Positions 52,287 to 62,042 of a stretch of 64,000 bases of DNA are shown piece by piece (within the stretch, counting starts at the first letter, position 1; every line of letters begins with the position of its first letter). Below the pieces are notes generated by a model. It was not told where the DNA came from. It did not search any database and was given only the letters and a program-made list of their open reading frames with translations. The translations under genes and the position numbers were made by a program. Source of the stretch: JAIROC01 sp031553535 (GTDB lineage: Bacteria > Bacteroidota > Bacteroidia > Bacteroidales > WCHB1-69); assembly GCA_031553535.1 (NCBI GenBank), contig JAVBLM010000019.1:62001-126000 (forward strand). Direction: 5' to 3'.

Positions 52287-54566
52287 TCAGAAACTAACAT
52301 TGACATTGAAACTCCACAAAATAGGTAGTTGATATATTTTTTCCGCAGTAACTCTATTTACATAAAAGATGTTCTGGTAATTATAGGCATTTGTGACCCC
52401 TGCTCCAAGTTCTATAATACATGTCTCTGAAATAAAAAACTTGCGTTTAACATTAATATCCAACCGATGATAATCCGGCAACTGACCACCATTAATACTA
52501 TCCAATGCTATGCCAAGCTCTTCATTTATCTTAATAATTTCTCCGGAAGCACCCTGTATATAAGTCAACTGCGGATAAAATCCTTTTGTTTTAGTAAACG
52601 GAAAGCCCGTACCATAATTCCAGCGGACATCTATCTGCCAACAATTCCTTTTGCCAAAAGAATAAGATCCCAACAGGTTTATATTATGACGACGGTCGAA
52701 ATGCGTACGATAAACTACCACCCCGTCATTACGAGTTACCCAATTTAGTGAATAAACCGCAGAAAGATGGAATCGTTTATATTCCCATTTTGCACTTACA
52801 TCCCCGCCATAAGCAATTCCCGACTCAAGAATATATTCATTATCGGTATCGAATATTTGATACCGATTAATATTCGTCAATTGAGAAAAATTCTTAATAT
52901 ATCCTTCAATATTGATGGTCATACTCTTGACAGGTTCCCATTCCAGTCCAATTACAGCATGTTGTCCCTTTTGAATACTGTTTTTAACGACACGCCCATT
53001 CAGAGAATCCTGAATTGCACCTTCGGGAACAGTTAAAAAGCCATAAAACAAATTTACAACATCCTGATCCGAAGTAGCACTCATAATATTCTGTGCATAA
53101 AGACCACCCGCTAACTTTATCCTAATATCATCTGTAATATTGTATTTTATCGCCAGGCGAGGTTCCGGAGAGACATAACTCTGTGAAGCAAAAGCCTGTA
53201 ATCTAAATCCGGGTTCAATTAAGAATTTTTTAATGGCCCATTTATATTTTAAATAAAGGCCTAATTCACTGCTAAAGCCATATTGGCGAATATTAAATCC
53301 ATAACCACTGGTAAACTTATAATCCGTCCATGTGCCTAATATTTCCACACCATAGGATAATGTATTCTTCCCTGTTAAGTAAGCAAAATCCATCCCAATA
53401 TTCAAGGTATTAATAGAACTGTTTCTTTCGGGAGTAATCACTTCGTCCAGGTTCATTTCATAAGAAGAAAAGGCAACAGTTCCATCTATAATCATTTTGG
53501 AATTATAAGGTATAAACAGAAACGAAGTACCTGCTCCCCACGAATTCCATTTAAATGTAGCAATATCAGGATAACGGACTCCATCATTAAAACTAAAGCC
53601 AAAAAAACTAATCCTGCTTCCATTGGCCATTTCTACCGATATTTTACCATAACCATCCAAATAATTATAGGGAAGCCCTCCTTCATCGACATATGTGTAA
53701 AACCATTTTGATGTTTGTTCCAAATACGAACCTTTCAAAGAAAGAATAAAGGATACACTGTTCGAATTATCCTCTTTCTGTTTCAGAAACGGACCTTCCA
53801 GCAATAATTTCCCTGCAAATGTACTGAGATCCACTTTACCGGAAAGTCTCTTTTTATTACCATCCCTTGTCTTTACATCTATAATAGAGGAAACACGACC
53901 ACCATACTCAGCCCCAAACCCGGCGGTATAAACTTGTACGTTTTTCAAAATATCGGTGTCAAACACAGAAAATAACCCAATGGAATGAAATGCATTATAA
54001 ACAACCAACCCATCTAATAAAACCTTATTTTGAATAGGAGTACCTCCACGAATATATAATTGTCCACCCTGGTCACCCGTAAAAACCACACCCGGTAAAA
54101 CTTGTAAATACTGGGCCAGATCCGGAACGCCTCCTATAACAGGCATCCTGAGAATCTGCTTTGGAGTTATGTTCACTACTGACACGCGTGTCTCCGTCTG
54201 AGCAATTATTTTCTCTGCGGTAACTTCCAATCCCTGCAATTCTATCGATGATTTATTTAAAAAGTATTTTTGGGTAGGAGCACTTTTTTCGGCAATTGTT
54301 ATCGGAACAACTAAAGAGTCGTACCCTATATAGGTTATCCGAATTTCATAATCTCCAACAGGCACTTTATCAATAGAAAAGATACCGTTGTCATCCGTAA
54401 TGGATCCATAAGTTGTACCTTTTATTAAGACTGCGGCAAAACCTATCGGTTCTCCATTACTTTTATCAAAAACCATTCCTTTAAAAGTCCCTGTTTGAGA
54501 AAAAGACAAAGAGATGTTTACCAAGAAAAAAAACAGAAATAGAAAATACTTATATTTAACTATCAT
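52287..54566 (-). CDS. TonB-dependent receptor with CarboxypepD-reg-like domain
   Basis: Outer-membrane transporter of 759 residues. Signal peptide (about 1-23, ending SFSQ), CarboxypepD-reg-like domain (about 26-110, GMVFDKSNGEPIGFAAVLIKG), plug (about 135-240, with PDLAQYLQVLPGVVFTGDQGGQLYIRGG and NKVLLDGLVVYNAFHSIGLF) and a barrel ending WSFNVNVSF. No SusD or DUF4249 partner is adjacent. The end runs into the tcdA start. Ligand unknown. Confidence 0.92.
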   Translation of the reverse strand: MIVKYKYFLFLFFFLVNISLSFSQTGTFKGMVFDKSNGEPIGFAAVLIKGTTYGSITDDNGIFSIDKVPVGDYEIRITYIGYDSLVVPITIAEKSAPTQKYFLNKSSIELQGLEVTAEKIIAQTETRVSVVNITPKQILRMPVIGGVPDLAQYLQVLPGVVFTGDQGGQLYIRGGTPIQNKVLLDGLVVYNAFHSIGLFSVFDTDILKNVQVYTAGFGAEYGGRVSSIIDVKTRDGNKKRLSGKVDLSTFAGKLLLEGPFLKQKEDNSNSVSFILSLKGSYLEQTSKWFYTYVDEGGLPYNYLDGYGKISVEMANGSRISFFGFSFNDGVRYPDIATFKWNSWGAGTSFLFIPYNSKMIIDGTVAFSSYEMNLDEVITPERNSSINTLNIGMDFAYLTGKNTLSYGVEILGTWTDYKFTSGYGFNIRQYGFSSELGLYLKYKWAIKKFLIEPGFRLQAFASQSYVSPEPRLAIKYNITDDIRIKLAGGLYAQNIMSATSDQDVVNLFYGFLTVPEGAIQDSLNGRVVKNSIQKGQHAVIGLEWEPVKSMTINIEGYIKNFSQLTNINRYQIFDTDNEYILESGIAYGGDVSAKWEYKRFHLSAVYSLNWVTRNDGVVVYRTHFDRRHNINLLGSYSFGKRNCWQIDVRWNYGTGFPFTKTKGFYPQLTYIQGASGEIIKINEELGIALDSINGGQLPDYHRLDINVKRKFFISETCIIELGAGVTNAYNYQNIFYVNRVTAEKIYQLPILWSFNVNVSF

Positions 54567-54623
54567 AATGAACGTGATATGAATATAAAAACAGGATTAA
54601 GTCTTTAACAGACTTTAAAAGTG

Positions 54624-54631
54624 CAAAGTTA
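54624..54631 (-). promoter_or_regulatory. Candidate -7 box of the TonB receptor
   Basis: Minus-strand TAACTTTG matches TAnnTTTG, 57 bp before ATG 54566. An imperfect dyad TTAAGTC...GACTTTAA lies in the leader. Confidence 0.5.
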
Positions 54632-54888
54632 ATAAAATTATCGAGATATGGAAAAAAACACAAAACATTCTTCAACAAGAACACAAGCTGCCTTATAATT
54701 AAAACAATAGATGTTACCAAATATGGGTTAATGATAAACGGTTAATTGTAAATCTTGATTTCTCATTCTTAATTTCCGGATTATCTCACGGGCTTTGCAT
54801 CCGGATACTTCTCTCCGGGCAATGTCAGGAATCATTCTGTGGCTTTAATCACAAGCATTATTAGAGCCATTGCCAAAGCCCGGCATCA

Positions 54889-54957
54889 GAACCTAAGTAA
54901 AGACATCTTTCGAGCCTGAACGAAAACACCCTTCAAGCCTGGGTGAAGACATCCTTT
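54889..54957. repeat. 23-bp tandem repeat array
   Basis: Three units at 54889, 54912 and 54935 with the pattern [GA]A[AG]CCT...GAAGACATCCTTC. Across unit borders TTTCG...CGAAA and CTTCA...TGAAG form small stems whose bases change together. Confidence 0.65.
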
Positions 54958-55012
54958 ATTTAGGCTTAAAGAATGAATTGATTTAAACAATTCCCCTAAT
55001 TGGAAAAATAAG

Positions 55013-55020
55013 TACCTTTG
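55013..55020 (+). promoter_or_regulatory. Candidate -7 box of the putative porin; near-leaderless mRNA
   Basis: TACCTTTG matches TAnnTTTG. Only four bases (CAAC) separate it from ATG 55025, so transcription would start at or next to the start codon. Confidence 0.55.
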
Positions 55021-55024
55021 CAAC

Positions 55025-56971
55025 ATGAATCGATGCGAATTTCGAATTGCCAGACTTGTTCTTATTCCACTCTTTTTATTTACATTACTATGTATTGACG
55101 TTCATGGGCAAACCGAACCGGACACTGAACACAACGACAGTACGCATAATGTAATGACAAATGAGGGGGGCAGAAACTACGCACCTACCTATTATTATTA
55201 TATCAACTCATTATTCCCTGTTAGCATTGAAAAGACACCGATAGACACTTCTGTTTATCATCCATATAATGAAGACATATCCCTTTATTCCCGTAATTTA
55301 TATGCAACCCTGGGAATATTCGGGCAAGCTCATTTCAGCATGAATTTTTCGTTTTACCGTAAGCATGGCTTTTCCTATAAAACCTTGCCCTATAATTCAT
55401 ATCTGAGAACCATTGAAAACTGGAGACTCTTTTCGCCGGAAGGGGTTTATGCAAATCTCCAGTATAACTTTGCTAATGTAAAAGAAAATCATTTCTCTGT
55501 TGCTTATGGTCAGAAAATAACAGAAAACCTAAATTTTGGGTTAGGATTGGAGTCCATCATTGCAGATGGCCGCTATGTCATGCAAGGGATAAGAACTGTG
55601 AATTTGGGCGCTACGCTCAACTATAAACTTCCTTCCAATCGTTATGGATTTGAAGTTTATTATCTTCTCAATTTAATAAAAGATCAGGAGAACGGAGGAA
55701 TTCTTAATGATTCCCTATTTGAGTATACAGATCAATCTCCAAGCCAAATTGGTGTTCGTTTTGCAACGAATGGTGGTTATGCGAACAATAACTTATTCCA
55801 GAATACAGTCTTTTTCCGGCATTACCTTGCCTTATCCGGGAAACAAAACGAAGATGGTATTGTAGAAAATAAGATCGGTTATCTTGTTAACGATATAGAA
55901 TATGGCAGCAGTAAAAATCTATTTGATGCAAGAAACTTGGATTCCAGTTATTTTACTATATTCAATTTCAGTAAAGATACGATCCATGATTTAGTGAAAA
56001 ATAATCAACTTCGCACCTCTGTTTTATGGTCAAGTTATATGCCTGAAGATACGCTGCCGGATAAGAAGAATTTTATCCGTTTTGCCGCCGGAGTTATGTA
56101 TTCTTTTATAAATGTAAAAGACACATTCAACACATTCAAAGACCATCAACTTAGCCCTATGGGGACTTTGCACGTAAAGCTTTTCAATCGTCTTCATATT
56201 AAAGCCGACGCATTGGTAACGCTCAACGGGTATAATGCAGGAGATATCACAATTAACGGGCAATTAGCATTGGATTTCTTCCATAAACAAAAAGCAAGAC
56301 ATGAAATACAGTTAAATGTTGGCTTCTACAATTATTCCCCTGATTATTTCTTCACGCATTTAATCGCCAATAATTATATGTGGGAAAACGATTTTAAGAA
56401 GCAGCAAACCATAACTGCAGGGGTCGCCTGGGAGCATGAAAAATATTCAATCGGGTTAAACTATTATACTCTGAATAACTATACACTACTGAATGAAAAT
56501 TCAGAACCGGAACAAATCAATCAATTTGTCAATGTTTATCAGTTTGCTGCTTATATTCCTTTTCATTTTAAAGGGTTTGGGATCAATTCCAATATCTATG
56601 TACAATATGCAGACAATGATAAAGTAAGAATTCCTGTTGTAGTAACCCGCCAAACTATTTACTATGGTTTTCCATTATTTAAAAAGGCGTTATACCTGCA
56701 ATTCGGATTTGACTTTTTATACAATACCGCCTATTATGCGAGCGCATATAATCCGGTCTTGCAACAGTTTAATCTGCAAAATGATAAAAAGATCGGTGAT
56801 TATGGATATCTGGATTTCTATTTAAGAGCTAAAATCAATCGTTTCCAACTGCAATTTAAACTCACCCATCTATGGGCAGGTGTTTTCGGGAGACATTACT
56901 ATCTGGTTCCACATTATCCGGCGAAAGATCTGGGATTTGCAGTGGGAGTATTATGGCGTTTTTACGACTAA
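55025..56971 (+). CDS. Putative outer-membrane porin
   Basis: 648 residues. Signal peptide (about 1-28, ending DVHGQ) and a long beta-rich chain with alternating aromatic strands (e.g. ISLYSRNLYATLGIFGQAHFSMNFSFYRK) closing with LGFAVGVLWRFYD, a barrel-type C-terminus. It resembles the Bacteroidota 'putative porin' family (PF14121 group); the substrate is unknown. No other Met is available before the signal peptide, which supports ATG 55025 despite the promoter lying directly in front of it. The stop abuts the stop of the convergent next gene. Confidence 0.85.
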   Translation: MNRCEFRIARLVLIPLFLFTLLCIDVHGQTEPDTEHNDSTHNVMTNEGGRNYAPTYYYYINSLFPVSIEKTPIDTSVYHPYNEDISLYSRNLYATLGIFGQAHFSMNFSFYRKHGFSYKTLPYNSYLRTIENWRLFSPEGVYANLQYNFANVKENHFSVAYGQKITENLNFGLGLESIIADGRYVMQGIRTVNLGATLNYKLPSNRYGFEVYYLLNLIKDQENGGILNDSLFEYTDQSPSQIGVRFATNGGYANNNLFQNTVFFRHYLALSGKQNEDGIVENKIGYLVNDIEYGSSKNLFDARNLDSSYFTIFNFSKDTIHDLVKNNQLRTSVLWSSYMPEDTLPDKKNFIRFAAGVMYSFINVKDTFNTFKDHQLSPMGTLHVKLFNRLHIKADALVTLNGYNAGDITINGQLALDFFHKQKARHEIQLNVGFYNYSPDYFFTHLIANNYMWENDFKKQQTITAGVAWEHEKYSIGLNYYTLNNYTLLNENSEPEQINQFVNVYQFAAYIPFHFKGFGINSNIYVQYADNDKVRIPVVVTRQTIYYGFPLFKKALYLQFGFDFLYNTAYYASAYNPVLQQFNLQNDKKIGDYGYLDFYLRAKINRFQLQFKLTHLWAGVFGRHYYLVPHYPAKDLGFAVGVLWRFYD

Positions 56972-58168
56972 TTATTTTACCACTAATTTTCTAGTGGCAC
57001 TCCCCTTCTCCGTTGTAATCTTAAGCAAGTATAAACCGGATACAGTATTGCTCAAACTTAACTCGGTTTGCGTACGCCCGATATTCATTTCTCTCTTTAC
57101 CAGCTTCCCAACCATATCATATAAATCAACAGAAATAATAGAATATGAAGAATTTATCTGGATATAATCCTTCGAAGGATTTGGAAATATTGTAATATTA
57201 TCCTTAGAAACTGCCGGCACTTCAATTGCCAGTGGAGTCTTAAAATGTACTTTATATACATTGTTCAATGCCGGATCCCCATTCGTTACCACAACGGTAG
57301 CTGTAGTATTAGCAGAAGTCGCCTGAGTTATACTATAGGTTGCCTTATCTGAAATAGTGGAACACGTAACTACCGGAAAACCCACATCGGAAGGATTATC
57401 TATCGTATACTCCATTGTATCCTTATCAAAATTTCCTATCTCTACGCCATCTAACTCTAATGTACTTAATCTTCGTTCGTTATATATTAACTCCACATCG
57501 TCAATTGATAGTGTATCATCATTACTACCTGCGCCCGGAACAGCATTCGTCGCAAAGGTTATTAAGATAAAAGCCGGCGTGCGGCCTCTAAAATCGGAAA
57601 AAGGGATTGTGAATTTTGTCCATGCACATTGTGTAAAGTTCTTTGTAGCTATGGCCACAACATAATTTGTGTCTCCTCCCGGATCTTTATATTCGATATT
57701 TGTATGAACCACGGCATTCATCCGGGCTTCTTGAGAAGAATTGGGGCAGTCGAACTTCGCCCAAAAAGAAATAGAATCAGGTATGGCTATCAATGGAGCA
57801 TTGAAATCATCATTATTAATTCTCGTAACATTATGATTTGCCGTATCCGCGGCATTAAAACTGCCCATATTTACCTGCCCTGTTGTTACCATCCCATTTG
57901 CAACAGCAAGCGTAAGGTCTTTGGCAAAAATCTTTATACAGTATCCTTCCCCGGAATGGGTATCCTCGCTACGAATTAATTGTTGTTGTCCGAATAACGC
58001 AAACGAACCGGAAGCCGTTTTAAAGGAATTCCAATGGGTTGGTTCTATCTTTGCGGTTCCTACACTGTCCCAAGACTCAAAGTTTCCATTGCGTATCTGA
58101 TACTGTGCGGATGCTGAAAAATGGCTTAGGAATAATGTCGCTGATAATGTTATTAATAACTTTTTCAT
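56972..58168 (-). CDS. T9SS cargo protein with PCMD-like N-terminal domain
   Basis: 398 residues. Signal peptide (about 1-21, ending SASAQ). The N-terminal domain (about 24-235) starts NGNFESWDS and ends DDTLSIDDVELIYN, like the putative carbohydrate-metabolism (PCMD) or jelly-roll domain of many Bacteroidota surface proteins. A short linker domain follows (about 236-315). The C-terminus (from about 326, ITIFPNPSKDYIQI, ending ATRKLVVK) is a type A T9SS sorting domain, so export by the system encoded at 2-8 kb is expected. Together with 27483-30719 it is one of two cargo candidates in the window. Confidence 0.87.
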   Translation of the reverse strand: MKKLLITLSATLFLSHFSASAQYQIRNGNFESWDSVGTAKIEPTHWNSFKTASGSFALFGQQQLIRSEDTHSGEGYCIKIFAKDLTLAVANGMVTTGQVNMGSFNAADTANHNVTRINNDDFNAPLIAIPDSISFWAKFDCPNSSQEARMNAVVHTNIEYKDPGGDTNYVVAIATKNFTQCAWTKFTIPFSDFRGRTPAFILITFATNAVPGAGSNDDTLSIDDVELIYNERRLSTLELDGVEIGNFDKDTMEYTIDNPSDVGFPVVTCSTISDKATYSITQATSANTTATVVVTNGDPALNNVYKVHFKTPLAIEVPAVSKDNITIFPNPSKDYIQINSSYSIISVDLYDMVGKLVKREMNIGRTQTELSLSNTVSGLYLLKITTEKGSATRKLVVK

Positions 58169-58329
58169 GTGTAATTTATTTAAGGTTAATATTTCTGGTT
58201 TATAAGCTTACTGAATTTATTTTCCCCACAGACATTGCAGATATCCGTGGACTTTTTCATTGAATCTTGAATTTATCACTATTTCCATAATTTGCATAAC
58301 TTCTATTTAAATATTTATCTTTTAATGTT

Positions 58330-58866
58330 CTAAATATTATATGCATTTGTATGAATTTGATTCATGACATATCTACATGTATTCTGATCTATCATATCAG
58401 GAAAGGACATTAAGAGCATAGGAAATTGTTCTTTCGGGTTATTGTATTTAGGCATGAAATACGGGAAGTCAAGCAAATTAAAGCCTAAGCGTGTATAAAA
58501 GCCAACCCTACGTTCCGACAATTCATTGTCAGGAATTTCTACCTCTAATACAATAGGTTCACCGAATGTATCCTGTAATTGCCTCATGATTATTTTTCCA
58601 TATCCTTTATTCCTCGAATCGGACGAAGTAGCAAGATAGTCCAAATAAATAAAGCCGCTTAACTTCCATAATACAACAATTCCAACAACCCTTTCATTAT
58701 CCATTGCAGCATAAAACTGAAAAGAAAGATTCTCCTCCATTAATTGTATATGTTGTTCTATGGGGCGTTTTTCCACAACAGGGAAAGCTTCTTCATAAAT
58801 TTGTATTGCCTCTTCCCAAACTTTATCATTTGTATTTACAATTCGAACTATTTTAATTTCATCCAT
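58330..58866 (-). CDS. GNAT family N-acetyltransferase
   Basis: 178 residues with the GNAT fold: acetyl-CoA pyrophosphate loop SDSRNKGYGKIIMRQL (about 82-97) preceded by the strand FIYLDYLAT, and a C-terminal FYTRLGFNLLDFPYF. The substrate is not evident. It is monocistronic between a cargo gene and a divergent beta-helix lipoprotein gene. Confidence 0.85.
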   Translation of the reverse strand: MDEIKIVRIVNTNDKVWEEAIQIYEEAFPVVEKRPIEQHIQLMEENLSFQFYAAMDNERVVGIVVLWKLSGFIYLDYLATSSDSRNKGYGKIIMRQLQDTFGEPIVLEVEIPDNELSERRVGFYTRLGFNLLDFPYFMPKYNNPKEQFPMLLMSFPDMIDQNTCRYVMNQIHTNAYNI

Positions 58867-58996
58867 ATACTAAATTTCCTATCGGCATAATTATAAAAGG
58901 ACACAATAGTAATTTCATCAAAAATCGAACCATTCCTTTTAAACAATGTCATCTGATTTACTTATACTATCAAACACTTTTTCACGTTACTGAAAT

Positions 58997-60430
58997 ATGC
59001 GCAATATTAGTCATTTTATTCAACTGATCTTTTTAGGATGTATATTCACTGGCATTGTACTTACCGGATGCCAGAAAGACCGGATATATAATAATAGTGA
59101 TGCCAAACTGAACTTCTCTGAAGAGATAGTCACATTTGACACCCTTTTTACAAGCATTGGATCCATTACGAAAACGTTAAAAGTATTCAATCCTTACAAA
59201 AATACGGTTAAATTCGATATTGCTTTGGGTGGGGGAAATACTTCCTATTTCAGCGTTAATGTAGACGGTGTTCCGGGAACAAGTTTCAAAGACGTGGAAA
59301 TCCGGTCAAAAGATAGCATTTCTATCTTTATAAAAGCAAATATTAATCCTAATGGAGAAAATACCCCTATGCTTGTTCTTGATTCATTAGCTTTTCTCAC
59401 AAATGGAAATAGTCAAAAGGTGAAATTACTTGCATATGGAGAAGATGCAAATTTTATCGTCCCTAATGCTACATGGACAAATGAAGACGGCTCTACCGTA
59501 CCTTGTAACATAGTTGCCGGTGAAGGAGGAGACATAACATGGAAAAAAGATAAACCTTATGTAATCTATGGATATGCGGTGGTAAATTCAAATGCGAAAT
59601 TAACCATTGAAGCCGGAACCCAGGTATATATACATAAAGGAGGGGGAATATACATACACGAAGATGGATGTATACATGTAAATGGAGTAAAAGAAGAGCC
59701 TGTTGTTTTCCAGGGAGATGGAAGAGCCGCTGCCAATGAATATGATTTTGCGCAATGGAATGGAATACAAATTTGCGAAGGCAGGAATGATAATAGTATA
59801 AACTATGCCATTATTAAAAATGCTTCCGTTGGAATAAGTGTTGAAATACAGAAAAAAGATATGGGAAATAAACTTACATTAAGCAACACGATTATACAAT
59901 GCTCGCAGCAAGCTAATTTCTATGCGAAGGGTTATACGGTGGAAGCTTACAATAATGTTTTTACCAACAGTGAAAACTACTGTGTTTATTTGGAAGAGGG
60001 AGGAAATTATGCTTTCACCAACAATACTGTTTACAATCAATATTCATTTAAGAGAACGGTACCGGCTGTTTATGTCTCCAACTTTGCCTCTTCCAAAACA
60101 TTTGATTTGAAATGTAATTTGCTCAATAATATTATATATGGAAGTTTGACCAAGGAATTGGATTGCAGTATCCGTTCCGATACCAGTCATAACACAGGAT
60201 TATACGTGGAAAATTGTCTGATAAAAACAGATAAAAGCATCCCGGATAAATTTACCGGCTATTCTGATCTGATACTTAATGAGGATCCACTTTTCAAAGA
60301 TGCCCCAAAGTATGATTTTAGTTTACAGAACAATTCTCCCTGTAAAGGAAAAGGTAAAAGTACATGGCTAAATGAAGATATTACCGGGGCGACACGGAAT
60401 AATCCCCCCAGCATTGGCGCTTATGAATAA
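58997..60430 (+). CDS. Lipoprotein with right-handed parallel beta-helix
   Basis: 477 residues. Signal peptide ending VLTGC (lipidated Cys25). An N-terminal Ig/transthyretin-like domain (about 35-145) with choline/DUF1573-like features (TFDTLFTSIGSITKTLKVFNPYKNTVKFDIAL) is followed by a right-handed parallel beta-helix (about 165-460) with regular I/V-N-x-x-I rungs, VYIHKGGGIYIHEDGCIHVNG and CNLLNNIIYGSL, closing TRNNPPSIGAYE as in pectate-lyase-fold surface proteins. Probably displayed on the outer membrane. No catalytic residues were identified. Confidence 0.82.
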   Translation: MRNISHFIQLIFLGCIFTGIVLTGCQKDRIYNNSDAKLNFSEEIVTFDTLFTSIGSITKTLKVFNPYKNTVKFDIALGGGNTSYFSVNVDGVPGTSFKDVEIRSKDSISIFIKANINPNGENTPMLVLDSLAFLTNGNSQKVKLLAYGEDANFIVPNATWTNEDGSTVPCNIVAGEGGDITWKKDKPYVIYGYAVVNSNAKLTIEAGTQVYIHKGGGIYIHEDGCIHVNGVKEEPVVFQGDGRAAANEYDFAQWNGIQICEGRNDNSINYAIIKNASVGISVEIQKKDMGNKLTLSNTIIQCSQQANFYAKGYTVEAYNNVFTNSENYCVYLEEGGNYAFTNNTVYNQYSFKRTVPAVYVSNFASSKTFDLKCNLLNNIIYGSLTKELDCSIRSDTSHNTGLYVENCLIKTDKSIPDKFTGYSDLILNEDPLFKDAPKYDFSLQNNSPCKGKGKSTWLNEDITGATRNNPPSIGAYE

Positions 60431-60466
60431 TCTGCATTCTGGAATGCTATTTACAATAATTTTTGC

Positions 60467-60474
60467 TACTTTTG
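60467..60474 (+). promoter_or_regulatory. Candidate -7 box of the CCA-adding enzyme gene; decides the start
   Basis: TACTTTTG, a full match to TAnnTTTG, 15 bp before ATG 60490. An in-frame alternative start at 60463 lies upstream of the box and is rejected. Confidence 0.65.
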
Positions 60475-60489
60475 CAAAAAAGGCAGGAA

Positions 60490-61911
60490 ATGCAAGATCT
60501 TTCAAATAAACTTTCTCATACTATCTTCAAACACATATCCAAAATATCTTCTGATTTAGGGGTTGATACATATGTTGTTGGCGGTTACGTCCGGGATTTA
60601 TTCCTGCACAGGGACAATAAAGATATTGATATCGTTACCATCGGAAGTGGTATTGAATTAGCCAAAGCCGTTGCAAAAGAACTTTGTATTGATGAAAAAT
60701 ACATCAATATTTTCAAAAACTACGGAACGGCCATGTTCCGGTATCAAGGTATGGACATTGAATTTGTCGGGGCCAGAAAGGAATCTTATTCTCAGGAATC
60801 CCGTAATCCCAGAGTAGAAGAAGGAACCCTGCAGGATGATCAAAACAGAAGGGATTTTACCATCAATGCCATGGCAATTTCCCTAAAAGAAGACAATTTC
60901 GGAGAACTTATAGATCCTTTCAATGGATTGGAAGATATACGCAATAAAATCATTAAGACTCCATTAGACCCGGATATTACTTTTTCGGATGACCCTTTGC
61001 GTATCATGCGCGGTATTCGTTTTGCGTCACAGTTGAATTTCACTATCGACCCTTTAACATTCGAAAGCATGCAATCTCAGGTTTATCGTATTGAGATTGT
61101 GTCCAAAGAACGAATTGTGGAAGAGTTACATAAAATTCTGTTATCCCGGAAACCGTCTGTCGGACTTTTATTATTAGATAGAATCGGGACAATGGATCGT
61201 ATATTGCCTTGGATAGCAAACCTGAAAGGAGTAAGCACGAAAGACGGTTATTCTCACAAGGACAATTTTCTACATACGCTGGAAGTTGTAGACAAAATTT
61301 CCATGAATACATCCAACCTATGGTTGATTTGGGCTGCCTTATTACATGATGTAGGGAAAGCGGAAACAAAAAAATATATTCCGGGACAAGGATGGACTTT
61401 CTACCAACATGAATTCATAGGAGCAAAGATGGTTCCGAAAATATTCAGAGTGCTAAAAATGCCTTTGAATGAAAAAATGGAATACGTCAAGAAACTTGTT
61501 TTTTTACATCTGCGTCCTATTGCGTTGGTAGAGGATGTAGTCACAGACTCTGCCATAAGACGATTATTGTTTGACGCCGGCGACGATATCGATGACTTAA
61601 TGCTTTTATGCGAAGCCGACATCACTTCAAAAAACCAGGTAAAAATAAGACAATATCTTACCAATTTCGAATTGGTACGAAAGAAACTAAAAGATATTGA
61701 AGAAAAAGACCGTATTCGTAATTTCCAACCTCCGATTAGTGGAGAACTTATTATGGACATCTTTAACCTAAACCCCTGTAAGGAAGTGGGTGTGATAAAA
61801 AATGCCATTCGTGAAGCAATATTAGATGGAGAAATTGAGAATCAATACGAATCATGCTTTCAATATATGATTACTGAAGCTGAAAAGCTGGGATTAAAAC
61901 CCAGGAAATAG
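60490..61911 (+). CDS. cca: CCA tRNA nucleotidyltransferase with HD domain
   Basis: 473 residues. The nucleotidyltransferase head reads VVGGYVRDLFLHRDNKDIDIVTIG (GGxVRD and DxD metal site) at about 33-56, then RRDFTINAMAISL and DDPLRIMRGIRFASQLNF for nucleotide and tRNA binding. A C-terminal HD domain starts at about 280 (AALLHDVGKAE). It adds or repairs the 3' CCA of tRNA. The ATG at 60490 is used because the promoter lies just before it. 605 bp of repeat-containing DNA follow. Confidence 0.94.
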   Translation: MQDLSNKLSHTIFKHISKISSDLGVDTYVVGGYVRDLFLHRDNKDIDIVTIGSGIELAKAVAKELCIDEKYINIFKNYGTAMFRYQGMDIEFVGARKESYSQESRNPRVEEGTLQDDQNRRDFTINAMAISLKEDNFGELIDPFNGLEDIRNKIIKTPLDPDITFSDDPLRIMRGIRFASQLNFTIDPLTFESMQSQVYRIEIVSKERIVEELHKILLSRKPSVGLLLLDRIGTMDRILPWIANLKGVSTKDGYSHKDNFLHTLEVVDKISMNTSNLWLIWAALLHDVGKAETKKYIPGQGWTFYQHEFIGAKMVPKIFRVLKMPLNEKMEYVKKLVFLHLRPIALVEDVVTDSAIRRLLFDAGDDIDDLMLLCEADITSKNQVKIRQYLTNFELVRKKLKDIEEKDRIRNFQPPISGELIMDIFNLNPCKEVGVIKNAIREAILDGEIENQYESCFQYMITEAEKLGLKPRK

Positions 61912-62042
61912 GCTATGAAATAATGATAATGATGCATTTATCCCTTTTATAGGCTTTATCGGCTTTATCCTTCCTGCCTTCTGTTTGTTGTTTGTGGCAA
62001 TCATTACTATAGCTGGCATAACCTCTGTTATTTATTTCTTGG

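Larger units (their letters stand above)
54567..55024. other. Divergent intergenic region with short repeats
   Basis: 458 bp between the TonB receptor (-) and the porin (+). Features: the receptor's -7 box (54624-54631), a palindrome-like pair CGGGCTTTG (54789-54797) and CAAAGCCCG (54874-54882), a 23-bp array (54889-54957) and the porin's -7 box (55013-55020). Confidence 0.6.

Noticed and set aside
56969..56974. Zero-gap convergent gene pair as an anomaly.
   Set aside because: Similar tight convergence is seen at 14883-14886 and 38034-38037; it appears normal for this genome.
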